NCBI GenBank assembly: GCA_965205725.1
Contig: OZ242189.1
Coordinates: 62,001 to 126,000 of the forward strand
DNA length: 64,000 nt
Reading direction: 5' to 3'
Source: G965205725 sp965205725
Lineage (GTDB): Bacteria > Pseudomonadota > Gammaproteobacteria > Pseudomonadales > Halieaceae
Shown here piece by piece: positions 26,701 through 35,455 of the stretch. Below the pieces are notes generated by a model. The model was not told where the DNA came from, did no database searches, and saw nothing but the letters and a program-made list of their open reading frames with translations. Position 1 is the first letter of the stretch, and each line of letters opens with the position of its first letter. A program made the position numbers and the translations under genes.

Positions 26701-27978
26701 GAATTGGCACTTTCTGACAATAAGGGCCGCGAGCGCGAGCGCTACAAGTTGCCATACGGTGCAATGATCAAAGTTAAGGATCATGCAGAAGTGAGCGCAG
26801 GCAATGTGGTTGCTACCTGGGACCCACACACCCACCCAATCGTTACCGAAGTCGCGGGGACAGTGAAGTTCTCGGGTATGGAAGAGGGTATTACCATCAG
26901 GCGTCAAACTGATGACTTGACCGGTCTGTCCAGTATTTCAGTGATTGATCCGGCTGAGCGCCCGACTTCCGGCAAGGATACGCGCCCTGCGTTAACCCTG
27001 GTCGACAAGCAGGGTAAAGAACTGTGCCTGGCGGGAACCAATGTACCTGCGCACTATTTCTTGCCGGCTGACGCTATCGTCAGCATGGAAGACGGTGCTG
27101 AAATCGGTGTGGGTGATGTCATTGCCCGTATTCCGCAGGAAGGTTCGAAAACTCGTGACATCACCGGTGGTTTGCCGCGTGTCGCCGACTTATTTGAAGC
27201 CCGTAAGCCGAAGGAGCCAGCCATCCTGGCGGAAATCAGCGGTACGGTGAGCTTTGGTAGGGAAACTAAAGGCAAGCGCCGTCTGGTCATCACACCGACC
27301 GATGGCAAGTTGTTGGCAGATGGCAGTGATCACTATGAAGCCTTGATTCCGAAGTGGCGCAATATGTCAGTGTTTGAAGGTGAAAGTGTTGAGAAGGGTG
27401 AAGTTGTCTCTGAAGGACCCCCCAATCCCCATGACATTTTACGCCTGAAAGGTATCACTGAACTGGCTAAGTACATCGTGAACGAAATTCAGGATGTATA
27501 TCGCCTCCAGGGCGTGAAGATCAACGATAAACATATCGAAGTTATTGTGCGTCAGATGCTGCGCAAGGTCATTATCACTGCTTCTGGTGACTCTAGCCTA
27601 ATCAAGGGTGAGCAGGTGGAATACACCAGGTTCCTGGAAGAGAACGAACGCTTGCTGGCTGATGGTGGTATTGCTGCACAGGGTCAACGCGAGTTGCTGG
27701 GTATTACCAAGGCATCTTTGGCGACCGAGAGCTTTATCTCTGCGGCTTCCTTCCAGGAGACAACTCGTGTTTTGACCGAGGCTGCTGTGACCGGTAAGCG
27801 TGATCGCCTGCGCGGCTTGAAGGAGAACGTGGTTGTAGGTCGGCTGATTCCTGCTGGAACCGGCCTGGCTTACCACGAAGAGCGCAAGCGTAAGCGTGAT
27901 GTTGAGTCACCCGAAGGTAGTGTCAGTGTTGAAGAAATCGAAGCTGCACTGACCGAGGCCCTGAAGGCTGATATCTAG
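23758..27978 (+). CDS. rpoC: DNA-directed RNA polymerase beta' subunit
   Basis: 1406 residues, the length of the E. coli protein. A TTG start with GGAGG upstream gives the conserved [10 protein letters not shown] opening. The N-terminal zinc ribbon is [20 protein letters not shown]. The catalytic metal loop is [10 protein letters not shown], binding the active-site Mg2+ through three Asp residues. The trigger-loop region contains [12 protein letters not shown]. The second zinc site is [13 protein letters not shown]. Confidence 0.99.
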   Translation: [1406 protein letters not shown]

Positions 27979-28015
27979 GCCGGGGAGCCTGAGTGCCCGC
28001 GACAGCGGGGTTGGC

Positions 28016-28044
28016 TTGACGGTGGAAGGCGGCATCTATAGAAT
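28016..28044 (+). promoter_or_regulatory. Promoter of the str operon (rpsL-rpsG-fusA)
   Basis: TTGACG (28016-28021), a 17-bp spacer and TAGAAT (28039-28044) are followed by a GCCGCC discriminator. It lies 64 bases before rpsL. The same -10 box, spacer and GC-rich discriminator occur before rpsJ and rpsM, which suggests common growth-rate/stringent control. Confidence 0.75.
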
Positions 28045-28107
28045 GCCGCCTCCCTTATTTAGGGGGACGCTCGGCGTCTTGCATTTTTTAACTGGAGTTT
28101 CTATTGA

Positions 28108-28479
28108 ATGGCAACGATCAACCAACTGGTTCGTAAGCCTAGAAAGCGCAAAGTAACGAAAAGCGACGTACCCGCATTGCAGGCCTGCCCGCAGCGCCGT
28201 GGTGTTTGTACCCGCGTTTATACGACTACGCCCAAGAAGCCGAACTCAGCACTGCGTAAAGTCTGCCGTGTGCGTCTGACCAACGGTTACGAAGTTTCTT
28301 CGTACATCGGTGGTGAGGGCCACAACCTGCAGGAACACAGCGTTGTTTTGATTCGCGGCGGTCGTGTAAAAGACTTGCCAGGCGTGCGGTATCATACCGT
28401 GCGTGGAAGCCTGGATACCTCCGGGGTGTCTGAGCGTAAGCAAGGCCGCTCCAAATACGGTGCCAAGCGTCCTAAGTAA
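28108..28479 (+). CDS. rpsL: 30S ribosomal protein S12
   Basis: 123 residues. The decoding-centre loops TPKKPNSALRKV and GGRVKDLPGVRYH carry the lysines that are changed in streptomycin-resistant mutants. Both are wild type here, so streptomycin sensitivity of the ribosome is expected. Confidence 0.99.
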   Translation: MATINQLVRKPRKRKVTKSDVPALQACPQRRGVCTRVYTTTPKKPNSALRKVCRVRLTNGYEVSSYIGGEGHNLQEHSVVLIRGGRVKDLPGVRYHTVRGSLDTSGVSERKQGRSKYGAKRPK

Positions 28480-28602
28480 GTCAGTCGCTACAGCTAAAGA
28501 ACAAAAGGGGAGAGTACGCCCCAGAGTAAGGCCGAATCCCTGCACCCCCCGCATTTGTGGCAGGTCAGTGTTCGGGAAACCTGAAGACATGAGGAAGGCA
28601 CA

Positions 28603-29073
28603 ATGCCTAGAAGACGAGTTGTCGCCAAGCGCGAAGTACTGCCAGATCCCAAATTTGGCAACGTGACATTGGCAAAGTTCATGAACCATGTGATGGTGAG
28701 TGGTAAGAAATCAGTAGCGGAGCACATCGTTTATGGTGCCCTGGATATCGTTGAAGAACGTCTGTCCAAAGACCCGCTGGAAGCCTTTGACGAAGCACTT
28801 GAAAATATTGCACCCATGGTAGAGGTGAAGTCTCGCCGGGTGGGTGGTGCTACATACCAGGTACCTGTAGAAGTCCGTCCTTCTCGTCGTATGGCACTAT
28901 CCATGCGCTGGTTGGTTGAGTACGCACGCAACCGCGGCGAAAAATCCATGCGCCAGCGCCTTGCGGGAGAAATTATTGACGCTTCACAGGGCAAAGGTAA
29001 TGCCGTGAAAAAGCGTGAAGATGTTCACCGCATGGCTGAAGCGAACCGGGCGTTCTCGCACTACCGCTTCTAA
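28603..29073 (+). CDS. rpsG: 30S ribosomal protein S7
   Basis: 156 residues, a primary 16S rRNA binder that organises the 3' domain. The start PRRRVVAKREVLPDPKFGN and the HRMAEANRAFSHYRF end are conserved. S7 is the usual translational repressor of the str operon. The 123-base rpsL-rpsG gap is its likely target. AGGAAG precedes the ATG. Confidence 0.99.
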   Translation: MPRRRVVAKREVLPDPKFGNVTLAKFMNHVMVSGKKSVAEHIVYGALDIVEERLSKDPLEAFDEALENIAPMVEVKSRRVGGATYQVPVEVRPSRRMALSMRWLVEYARNRGEKSMRQRLAGEIIDASQGKGNAVKKREDVHRMAEANRAFSHYRF

Positions 29074-29106
29074 GACCTTAAGCAGTTTTCCTGCAGGAAT
29101 ATTCAT

Positions 29107-31212
29107 GTGGCACGTCACACTCCGATTGACCGTTATCGCAACATTGGTATATGTGCCCATGTGGACGCGGGTAAAACCACGACTACAGAACGCGTGCTTT
29201 TTTACACCGGTCTTTCTCACAAAATTGGCGAAGTGCACGATGGCGCGGCAACCATGGACTGGATGGAACAGGAGCAGGAGCGTGGTATTACCATTACCTC
29301 TGCGGCTACTACCTGTTTCTGGAAGGGCATGGATGCACAGTTCGAAGATCATCGTATCAACATTATTGATACACCGGGGCACGTCGACTTCACCATTGAA
29401 GTAGAGCGCTCCCTAAGGGTACTGGATGGGGCCGTAGTTGTCTTGTGTGGTTCCTCTGGTGTGCAGCCCCAGACAGAAACCGTATGGCGTCAAGCCAATA
29501 AATATGAAGTTCCCCGCATGGTTTTCGTCAATAAAATGGATCGTGCAGGCGCCGATTTCATGGCGGTTGTCGAGCAACTGAAGGACCGTCTGGGTGCTAA
29601 TGTTGTACCACTGCAAATCACTATCGGCGCAGAGGATGAGTTCAAGGGTGTTGTGGACCTGGTGAAGAACAAAGCTATCATCTGGAATGAGGATGATATG
29701 GGCATGACGTTTGAGTACGATGATGTACCCGCTGATCTGCAAGGCCAGGTCGAGGCAATGCGTGAGTCCCTGATGGAAGCTGCGGCTGAGGCCACAGATA
29801 AGCTTACGGATAAGTACCTGGAACAGGGTGATCTCAGCGAGGCGGAAATTAAGGAAGGTATTCGCCTGCGCACTTTGGCCAATGATATTGTGCCAGTTTT
29901 GGGCGGTTCTGCGTTTAAGAACAAAGGCGTCCAGGCTGTGCTGGATGCGGTTATCGAATATATGCCAGCCCCAACCGAGGTAAAGGCTATTGAAGGTACC
30001 TTGCTGGATAAAGACAGCACCGAGGCTACTCGAGAAGCGGATGACGATGCACCGTTTTCGGCGTTGGCTTTTAAAATCGCAACGGACCCTTTTGTAGGTA
30101 CGCTGACGTTCTTTCGAGTCTATTCAGGCAAGCTGGAAGGCGGCACCGCGGTGTATAACTCCGTCACAGAGAAGAAAGAGCGCGTGGGTCGCATGGTTCA
30201 AATGCATTCCAATAGTCGTGAAGAAATTAAAGAAGTACTGGCGGGCGATATCGCCGCTGCCGTAGGTCTAAAAGATGTGACCACGGGGGACACCCTGTGT
30301 GACATCGACAAACCCATTGTGCTTGAGCGTATGGAGTTTCCCGAGCCGGTCATTTCTGTAGCAGTAGAGCCGAGGTCGAAAGCAGATCAGGAGAAAATGG
30401 GCATTGCACTGGGCAAGCTGGCCCAAGAGGACCCTTCGTTTCGGGTTAAGACAGACGAGGAAACCGGCCAGACCATTATATCTGGCATGGGTGAGTTGCA
30501 CCTGGATATTCTGGTTGATCGCATGAAGCGCGAGTTCAGTGTTGAAGCGAACATTGGCAAGCCGCAAGTTGCCTACCGCGAAGCTATTCGCAACACCACT
30601 GAAATCGAAGGTAAGTTTGTGCGTCAATCGGGCGGTCGCGGGCAGTACGGTCACGTCTGGGTCAAGTTTGAACTGGCCGAGGATGAATCCGCAGAAGGCC
30701 TGGAATTTGTTAACGAGGTTGTCGGTGGTGTGGTACCCAAGGAATACATTCCAGCGGTGGAAAAAGGCATTGCCGAGCAAATGCAGAATGGCGTTTTGGC
30801 GGGTTACCCTTTATTGGGACTCAAAGCCACTCTGTATGATGGTTCTTTCCACGACGTGGATTCCAATGAAATGGCGTTCAAGATCGCCGGTTCACTGGCC
30901 TGTAAAAGGCTGGCTGAAGTTGGTGGCGCTGTTTTGCTGGAGCCCATAATGGCCGTGGAAGTCGTCACCCCGGAAGAAAACATGGGCGACGTTGTTGGCG
31001 ACCTCAATCGCCGCCGCGGCATGATTGGCGGTATGGATGAAAACCCGTCTGGCAAGGTGGTTAACGCTGAGGTGCCTCTGGCAGAGATGTTTGGCTACGC
31101 AACTGATTTGCGCAGCGCAACTCAGGGACGGGCCACCTACACCATGGAATTTGGACACTACGCAGAAGCACCGCGTAGTGTCGCTGAAGAAATCATTGCT
31201 AAAAACAGCTAA
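29107..31212 (+). CDS. fusA: Elongation factor G
   Basis: The 701-residue translocation GTPase. The GTG start at 29107 gives ARHTPIDRYRNIGICAHVDAGKTTT with the P-loop AHVDAGKT. DTPGHVDFT and NKMDRAGADF complete the G domain. The domain IV signature FVRQSGGRGQYGHVW and domain V GYPLLGLKATLYDGS follow. AGGAAT lies before the start. The gene normally followed by tufA ends at 31212, with only a tuf remnant after it. Confidence 0.99.
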   Translation: MARHTPIDRYRNIGICAHVDAGKTTTTERVLFYTGLSHKIGEVHDGAATMDWMEQEQERGITITSAATTCFWKGMDAQFEDHRINIIDTPGHVDFTIEVERSLRVLDGAVVVLCGSSGVQPQTETVWRQANKYEVPRMVFVNKMDRAGADFMAVVEQLKDRLGANVVPLQITIGAEDEFKGVVDLVKNKAIIWNEDDMGMTFEYDDVPADLQGQVEAMRESLMEAAAEATDKLTDKYLEQGDLSEAEIKEGIRLRTLANDIVPVLGGSAFKNKGVQAVLDAVIEYMPAPTEVKAIEGTLLDKDSTEATREADDDAPFSALAFKIATDPFVGTLTFFRVYSGKLEGGTAVYNSVTEKKERVGRMVQMHSNSREEIKEVLAGDIAAAVGLKDVTTGDTLCDIDKPIVLERMEFPEPVISVAVEPRSKADQEKMGIALGKLAQEDPSFRVKTDEETGQTIISGMGELHLDILVDRMKREFSVEANIGKPQVAYREAIRNTTEIEGKFVRQSGGRGQYGHVWVKFELAEDESAEGLEFVNEVVGGVVPKEYIPAVEKGIAEQMQNGVLAGYPLLGLKATLYDGSFHDVDSNEMAFKIAGSLACKRLAEVGGAVLLEPIMAVEVVTPEENMGDVVGDLNRRRGMIGGMDENPSGKVVNAEVPLAEMFGYATDLRSATQGRATYTMEFGHYAEAPRSVAEEIIAKNS

Positions 31213-31243
31213 CTTTACCGCTATTCTCTACAGGTAAAGAACA

Positions 31244-31315
31244 ATGGCAAAAGAGCAATTTGAACGCAGTAAGCCGCAGACAAGTGTGTACGGCGTATTG
31301 GATCTAGGCGGGTAG
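31244..31315 (+). pseudogene. 5' remnant of a second tuf gene (tufA position)
   Basis: The ATG at 31244 opens MAKEQFERSKPQ, whose first 35 bases match the intact tuf at 14428 at all but one position. Similarity stops abruptly at about 31278. The frame then runs through unrelated sequence to a stop at 31313-31315 (23 codons). It sits exactly where tufA lies in other gammaproteobacteria, 31 bases after fusA. A 3'-truncating deletion or replacement is the simplest reading. Confidence 0.85.
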
Positions 31316-32236
31316 TCCTTCCAGAGTCCTCAGTAGTGGTTTAACACGGCCCACCAGTTCTTCTGCATCATGGCGCACATGGTTCTGAGCCATCTCGTGC
31401 TGAACCATCTCCGCCGTTATCGAGCCTTTTTCAAGGCACTCCTTAAGCAAGCCGAAGAATAGATCTTCCTGGTTTTTATCCGGGTGATCTTTGTATTTAC
31501 CCAAGAGCCCATAGTCTCCAAATAACTTGCGGCGCAGGTGCATGGCCCAGCCAATCGGTGGAAAATACCTGGATTTGTCAGCGGGAACGAAATCAATGGG
31601 TAAGCCTGATTTCCAGGGCTGGGTCCAGCGCTTGGTAGTATGCAGCATTTTGGTGCTTTGATTGAGAACGTCCAGATCATTCCAGTTTTTTTCCAGCAGG
31701 CCGATACTGTTGTGCTCTTCGTATTGCAGAGTGATCCACTTTTTGTAGTCTCTGGCACCGTCGAACAGTTGGTTAAATTGCTGCTCTGCCTTCCAGTGAG
31801 TGAGTCTGGCGCAATCGAGCAACATGACACTGCTTGCCATGGGGCCATTAACATGTGTGGCAGTGCGGTTGCGCGGGCGACACAGTATGGCTTTGCCCTG
31901 CATGTCGCGTGTAAGCAACTCCCAGACATCGGCAACTGCGAAGACATCGGGGTCCATGATCAGCGCCCGGCCCTGGTAGCCCATGAGTTCTGGCGGCATA
32001 AAGCGCAGTGGAGTGAATGACTGGAGATCATCCATGCGCCATTGGCGGCGAACGCCGTTGCGCAAGAAGAGGTCGCCTTCACGAGCAGCCAAATAGGGGT
32101 GGTGGCGTGTTTCAATGAACTTGACGTCAAATTTGTCATTATTCTCAGAAAAGCGCCGCAGCGCGTGTTCGCCGACATGGGCACCGAGTATCTGTTTCTG
32201 GTTTACATGTATAAAGACACAGGGTTTGGGTTCCAT
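31304..32236 (-). CDS. Glycosyltransferase-like protein (GT-A, DxD type) inserted at the tufA locus
   Basis: 310 residues, transcribed against its neighbours. Residues 89-97 hold GRALIMDPD, a DxD-like metal/nucleotide-sugar motif after a hydrophobic strand, as in GT-A enzymes of the family 8 type. GPMASSVMLLDCARL, EEHNSIGLLEKNWNDLDVLN and HTTKRWTQPW fit the later parts of such enzymes. The ATG at 32236 has GAGAAG upstream. An in-frame upstream start would add 11 residues. The final codons overlap the tuf remnant. The sugar, acceptor and role are unknown, and membership is based on motif recall. Confidence 0.55.
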   Translation of the reverse strand: MEPKPCVFIHVNQKQILGAHVGEHALRRFSENNDKFDVKFIETRHHPYLAAREGDLFLRNGVRRQWRMDDLQSFTPLRFMPPELMGYQGRALIMDPDVFAVADVWELLTRDMQGKAILCRPRNRTATHVNGPMASSVMLLDCARLTHWKAEQQFNQLFDGARDYKKWITLQYEEHNSIGLLEKNWNDLDVLNQSTKMLHTTKRWTQPWKSGLPIDFVPADKSRYFPPIGWAMHLRRKLFGDYGLLGKYKDHPDKNQEDLFFGLLKECLEKGSITAEMVQHEMAQNHVRHDAEELVGRVKPLLRTLEGLPA

Positions 32237-32518
32237 GGCAGCTCTTCTCTGGTCAATTGGTTGGCGCACGGGACAGCACTCAATTTTTGCCCCAATATTT
32301 TGCCGGATTTATACAGGGTCGGCGGCCCTGATAGAAGTGAATTTGTCACAGATTACCCGGCTTTTCCGCAGTAGAACAGCCCTGAGCCCGACACAGACTC
32401 CTGGGACGAAAAGTGGTTAAAAAATGAGCATTTGTGCCTCAATGACGGTTTATTTCGTCAATGATCGTCCGCAGCGGCTAAAAGCTTGAAAGTTACTGAA
32501 CTTATTCAGGAAATCCGG
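32237..32518. other. Intergenic region between the antisense glycosyltransferase gene and the S10 promoter
   Basis: No gene seen. It must hold the minus-strand promoter of the glycosyltransferase-like gene. The only structure noted is an imperfect inverted repeat TCAATGACG/CGTCAATGA (32439-32447, 32456-32464). Confidence 0.5.
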
Positions 32519-32547
32519 TTGACACACCCCGCGCCCCTCATTAGAAT
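32519..32547 (+). promoter_or_regulatory. Promoter of the S10 operon
   Basis: A consensus -35 TTGACA (32519-32524), a 17-bp spacer and TAGAAT (32542-32547) with a CCGCC discriminator. The start of transcription would be near 32554, leaving a leader of about 60 bases before rpsJ. Confidence 0.82.
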
Positions 32548-32616
32548 CCGCCTTCCTTTTTCGGGGGGGTTCGTCTGCGGATCTCTGGTTTTTATTTTGT
32601 TTAGGAGTTTGATCAA

Positions 32617-32928
32617 GTGCAAAACCAACGAATTCGCATTCGCTTAAAAGCATTCGATCATCGCCTGATAGATTCGTCTACCCAGGAAATTGTCGCGACG
32701 GCACGCCGCACCGGCGCCCAAATTAAGGGCCCGATTCCGCTGCCGACCCGCAAGGAACGCTACACGGTATTAGTGTCACCCCATGTGAATAAAGATGCCC
32801 GTGATCAGTATGAAATTCGTACTCACAAGCGCCTTCTGGATATCGTGGAGCCTACTGAAAAGACAGTAGACGCTCTGATGAAGTTAGATTTGGCAGCAGG
32901 TGTAGAAGTACAGATCAGTCTAGGTTAA
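32617..32928 (+). CDS. rpsJ: 30S ribosomal protein S10
   Basis: 103 residues, GTG start with TAGGAG upstream. QRIRIRLKAFDHRLID and the loop GPIPLPTRKERYTVL are conserved. It also serves as NusE in antitermination and binds NusG. First gene of the S10 cluster. Confidence 0.99.
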   Translation: MQNQRIRIRLKAFDHRLIDSSTQEIVATARRTGAQIKGPIPLPTRKERYTVLVSPHVNKDARDQYEIRTHKRLLDIVEPTEKTVDALMKLDLAAGVEVQISLG

Positions 32929-33034
32929 AAAAATCCAGACCAGCTCCCGGACAAGTGGCACCCTGGAGTGTGTAACGCTCACAAGCTGAGCGGCCATAGA
33001 GGGTTCAGCCCCGTACACTATAGAGGTTAGCAAA

Positions 33035-33670
33035 ATGACTATTGGCTTAGTCGGCCGTAAGTCCGGTATGACACGTGTGTTTACCGACGACGGCGCATCA
33101 ATTCCGGTCACTGTGATTGAGGTAGAGCCCAATCGCGTTACGCAGGTAAAAGACGCAGATAGCGATGGCTATCGCGCCATTCAGGTAACGACGGGTTCTC
33201 GTCGTGCCAATCGCGTCAGTAAATCAGCAGCAGGGCATTTCTCCAGGGCAGGTGTTGAAGCTGGTCGCGGTTTGTGGGAATTCCGCCTGAAAGATGCCGA
33301 CGAAGCTCCTGAGCTGGGTGCTGAACTCACTGTAGAAGCATTTGCAGTTGGCCAAAAGGTAGATGTGGCCGGCAAGTCCAAGGGTAAGGGTTTTCAGGGT
33401 GTGGTTAAGCGCTGGAACTTCAGTATGCAGGATGCGACCCACGGTAACTCAATTTCTCACCGGGCACCCGGTTCTATTGGGCAGTGCCAGACACCGGGTC
33501 GCGTGTTCAAGGGGAAGAAGATGGCAGGCCGTATGGGTGATGGCAATGTCACCACTCTGGGCCTGGAAGTGGTAAGGGTAGATAGCGAGCGCAATTTGCT
33601 GCTCATTAAGGGAGCCGTCCCCGGCGCTCCAGGTGGAGACGTTGTCGTATGTCCTGCGGTCAAAGGCTAG
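33035..33670 (+). CDS. rplC: 50S ribosomal protein L3
   Basis: 211 residues. MTIGLVGRKSGMTRVF opens the protein. The long extension with HGNSISHRAPGSIGQCQTPGRVFKG reaches the peptidyl-transferase centre and contains the glutamine that PrmB methylates in relatives. Confidence 0.99.
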   Translation: MTIGLVGRKSGMTRVFTDDGASIPVTVIEVEPNRVTQVKDADSDGYRAIQVTTGSRRANRVSKSAAGHFSRAGVEAGRGLWEFRLKDADEAPELGAELTVEAFAVGQKVDVAGKSKGKGFQGVVKRWNFSMQDATHGNSISHRAPGSIGQCQTPGRVFKGKKMAGRMGDGNVTTLGLEVVRVDSERNLLLIKGAVPGAPGGDVVVCPAVKG

Positions 33671-33689
33671 GTTTTAGGGGGTTTCAACA

Positions 33690-34307
33690 GTGGAACTGAG
33701 CATAGTTAAGCCCGGTAATGCGGCTGCAGGCAAAGTGTCTGTCTCTGATGTTGCCTTCGCACGTGAATTTAACGAGGACCTGGTGCATCAGGTCGTGACT
33801 GCCTATATGGCAGGCGCTCGCCAGGGAACACGCGCCCAGAAGAATCGCGCCGCAGCAAGTGGTGGGGGTAAGAAACCATGGCGTCAAAAGGGTACTGGCC
33901 GTGCCCGTGCGGGAACAATTCGCTCTCCGATTTGGCGTGGCGGTGGTGTGACTTTTGCGGCACAGCCGCAGGATCACACCAAGAAAGTGAATCGCAAGAT
34001 GTACCGTGCTGCGCTGCGCTCCATCATGTCTGAGCTCGCTCGCCAGCAACGGCTGGTGGTGGTGGAGAGCCTGGGTATCGATCAGCCCAAGACCAGACTA
34101 TTGGTTAAGCAGTTGTCCGATTTTGGTTTGGACAGTGTCCTGATCATTTCTGCGGAAGTCGATGAGAACTTGTATCTGGCTTCGCGCAATCTGCACAAGG
34201 TTGATGTGCGCGATGTCGATGCGGTCGATCCTGTCAGTCTGATTGCTTACGACACCGTCATGGTAACCGTCGATGCAGTTAAAAAACTTGAGGAGATGCT
34301 GGGATGA
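33690..34307 (+). CDS. rplD: 50S ribosomal protein L4
   Basis: 205 residues. The loop KKPWRQKGTGRARAGTIRSP lines the exit tunnel and is where some macrolide-resistance mutations fall; it looks normal. L4 is the usual repressor of the S10 operon. Overlaps rplW by four bases (ATGA). Confidence 0.99.
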   Translation: MELSIVKPGNAAAGKVSVSDVAFAREFNEDLVHQVVTAYMAGARQGTRAQKNRAAASGGGKKPWRQKGTGRARAGTIRSPIWRGGGVTFAAQPQDHTKKVNRKMYRAALRSIMSELARQQRLVVVESLGIDQPKTRLLVKQLSDFGLDSVLIISAEVDENLYLASRNLHKVDVRDVDAVDPVSLIAYDTVMVTVDAVKKLEEMLG

Positions 34308-34600
34308 ACCAGGAGCGCGTATTTCAAGTGCTGGTGGGTCCGCACGTTTCCGAGAAGGCAACGATTGTTGCAGATATCAACAATCAGTACGTCTTTAAGG
34401 TGGCAGTTGATGCGACCAAACTAGAAGTTAAGAAAGCCGTAGAGCAGTTATTCAAGGTTAAGGTCTCTGCTGTGCAGACTCTGAAAGTGAAGGGCAAGGT
34501 AAAGCGCAATCGCTACGGGTTTTCTAAGCGTCCCGCGTGGAAGAAAGCTTATGTGCGCTTGGAGCAAGGTCAGGATATCGACTTTGCGGTCGCAGAATAA
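34304..34600 (+). CDS. rplW: 50S ribosomal protein L23
   Basis: 98 residues, with the ATGA overlap to rplD showing coupling. VGPHVSEKATI and YVFKVAVDATKLEVKKAVE are typical. It lies at the exit-tunnel mouth and docks trigger factor and SRP. Confidence 0.99.
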   Translation: MNQERVFQVLVGPHVSEKATIVADINNQYVFKVAVDATKLEVKKAVEQLFKVKVSAVQTLKVKGKVKRNRYGFSKRPAWKKAYVRLEQGQDIDFAVAE

Positions 34601-34614
34601 GGGGTTGGTTTAAG

Positions 34615-35442
34615 ATGGCAATTGTAAAAAGAAAACCTACTTCGCCCGGACGTCGCTTTGTCGTCAGTGTGGTTAATGACGAGCTGCACAAAGGCGCGCC
34701 GTACAAGCCGCTGCTGGAGAAGAAGAGCAAAAATGGTGGTCGTAATAATAACGGCCGCATTACCACTCGCCATATCGGCGGTGGTCACAAGCAGCACTAT
34801 CGCGTTATCGATTTCAAGCGAACTAAAGACGGTATTCCGGCCGAAGTGGAGCGCCTGGAGTATGATCCAAACCGCACGGCTCATATTGCATTGCTTAAGT
34901 ATGCTGACGGCGAGCGCCGCTACATTATCGCCCCCAAAGGCGTAACAGCAGGCGATCAGCTTTTGTCCGGTGATACAGCGCCAATCAAAGTGGGCAACTG
35001 CCTGCCCTTGCGCAATATCCCGGTCGGTTCTGTGGTTCACGGTATTGAGCTTAAGCCTGGTAAGGGTGCACAAATAGCTCGCAGCGCCGGAGCCTCTGTT
35101 CAACTGGTTGCTCGCGAAGGCCGTCACGCTACCCTGCGCTTGCGCTCTGGCGAAATGCGTAAGGTGTTTTCTGAATGTCGCGCAACTTTGGGTGAAGTTT
35201 CAAATTCTGAGCACAGCCTGCGCAAACTGGGCAAAGCTGGTGCAGCGCGCTGGCGCGGTGTTCGTCCAACCGTTCGCGGTGTTGCGATGAATCCGGTTGA
35301 TCACCCGCATGGTGGTGGTGAGGGCCGCACATCCGGTGGTCGCCATCCGGTGTCTCCATGGGGTACGCCGACTAAAGGCTATAAAACACGCAAAAACAAG
35401 CGCACTGACAATTTGATTGTCCGTCGTCGCAGCAAGAAATAA
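34615..35442 (+). CDS. rplB: 50S ribosomal protein L2
   Basis: 275 residues from the ATG at 34615, which gives the conserved AIVKRKPTSPGRRFVV. An earlier in-frame ATG lies inside rplW and is not used. The C-terminal GVAMNPVDHPHGGGEGR contains the histidine important for peptidyl transferase assembly. Confidence 0.99.
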   Translation: MAIVKRKPTSPGRRFVVSVVNDELHKGAPYKPLLEKKSKNGGRNNNGRITTRHIGGGHKQHYRVIDFKRTKDGIPAEVERLEYDPNRTAHIALLKYADGERRYIIAPKGVTAGDQLLSGDTAPIKVGNCLPLRNIPVGSVVHGIELKPGKGAQIARSAGASVQLVAREGRHATLRLRSGEMRKVFSECRATLGEVSNSEHSLRKLGKAGAARWRGVRPTVRGVAMNPVDHPHGGGEGRTSGGRHPVSPWGTPTKGYKTRKNKRTDNLIVRRRSKK

Positions 35443-35455
35443 GAGAGGATATAAA

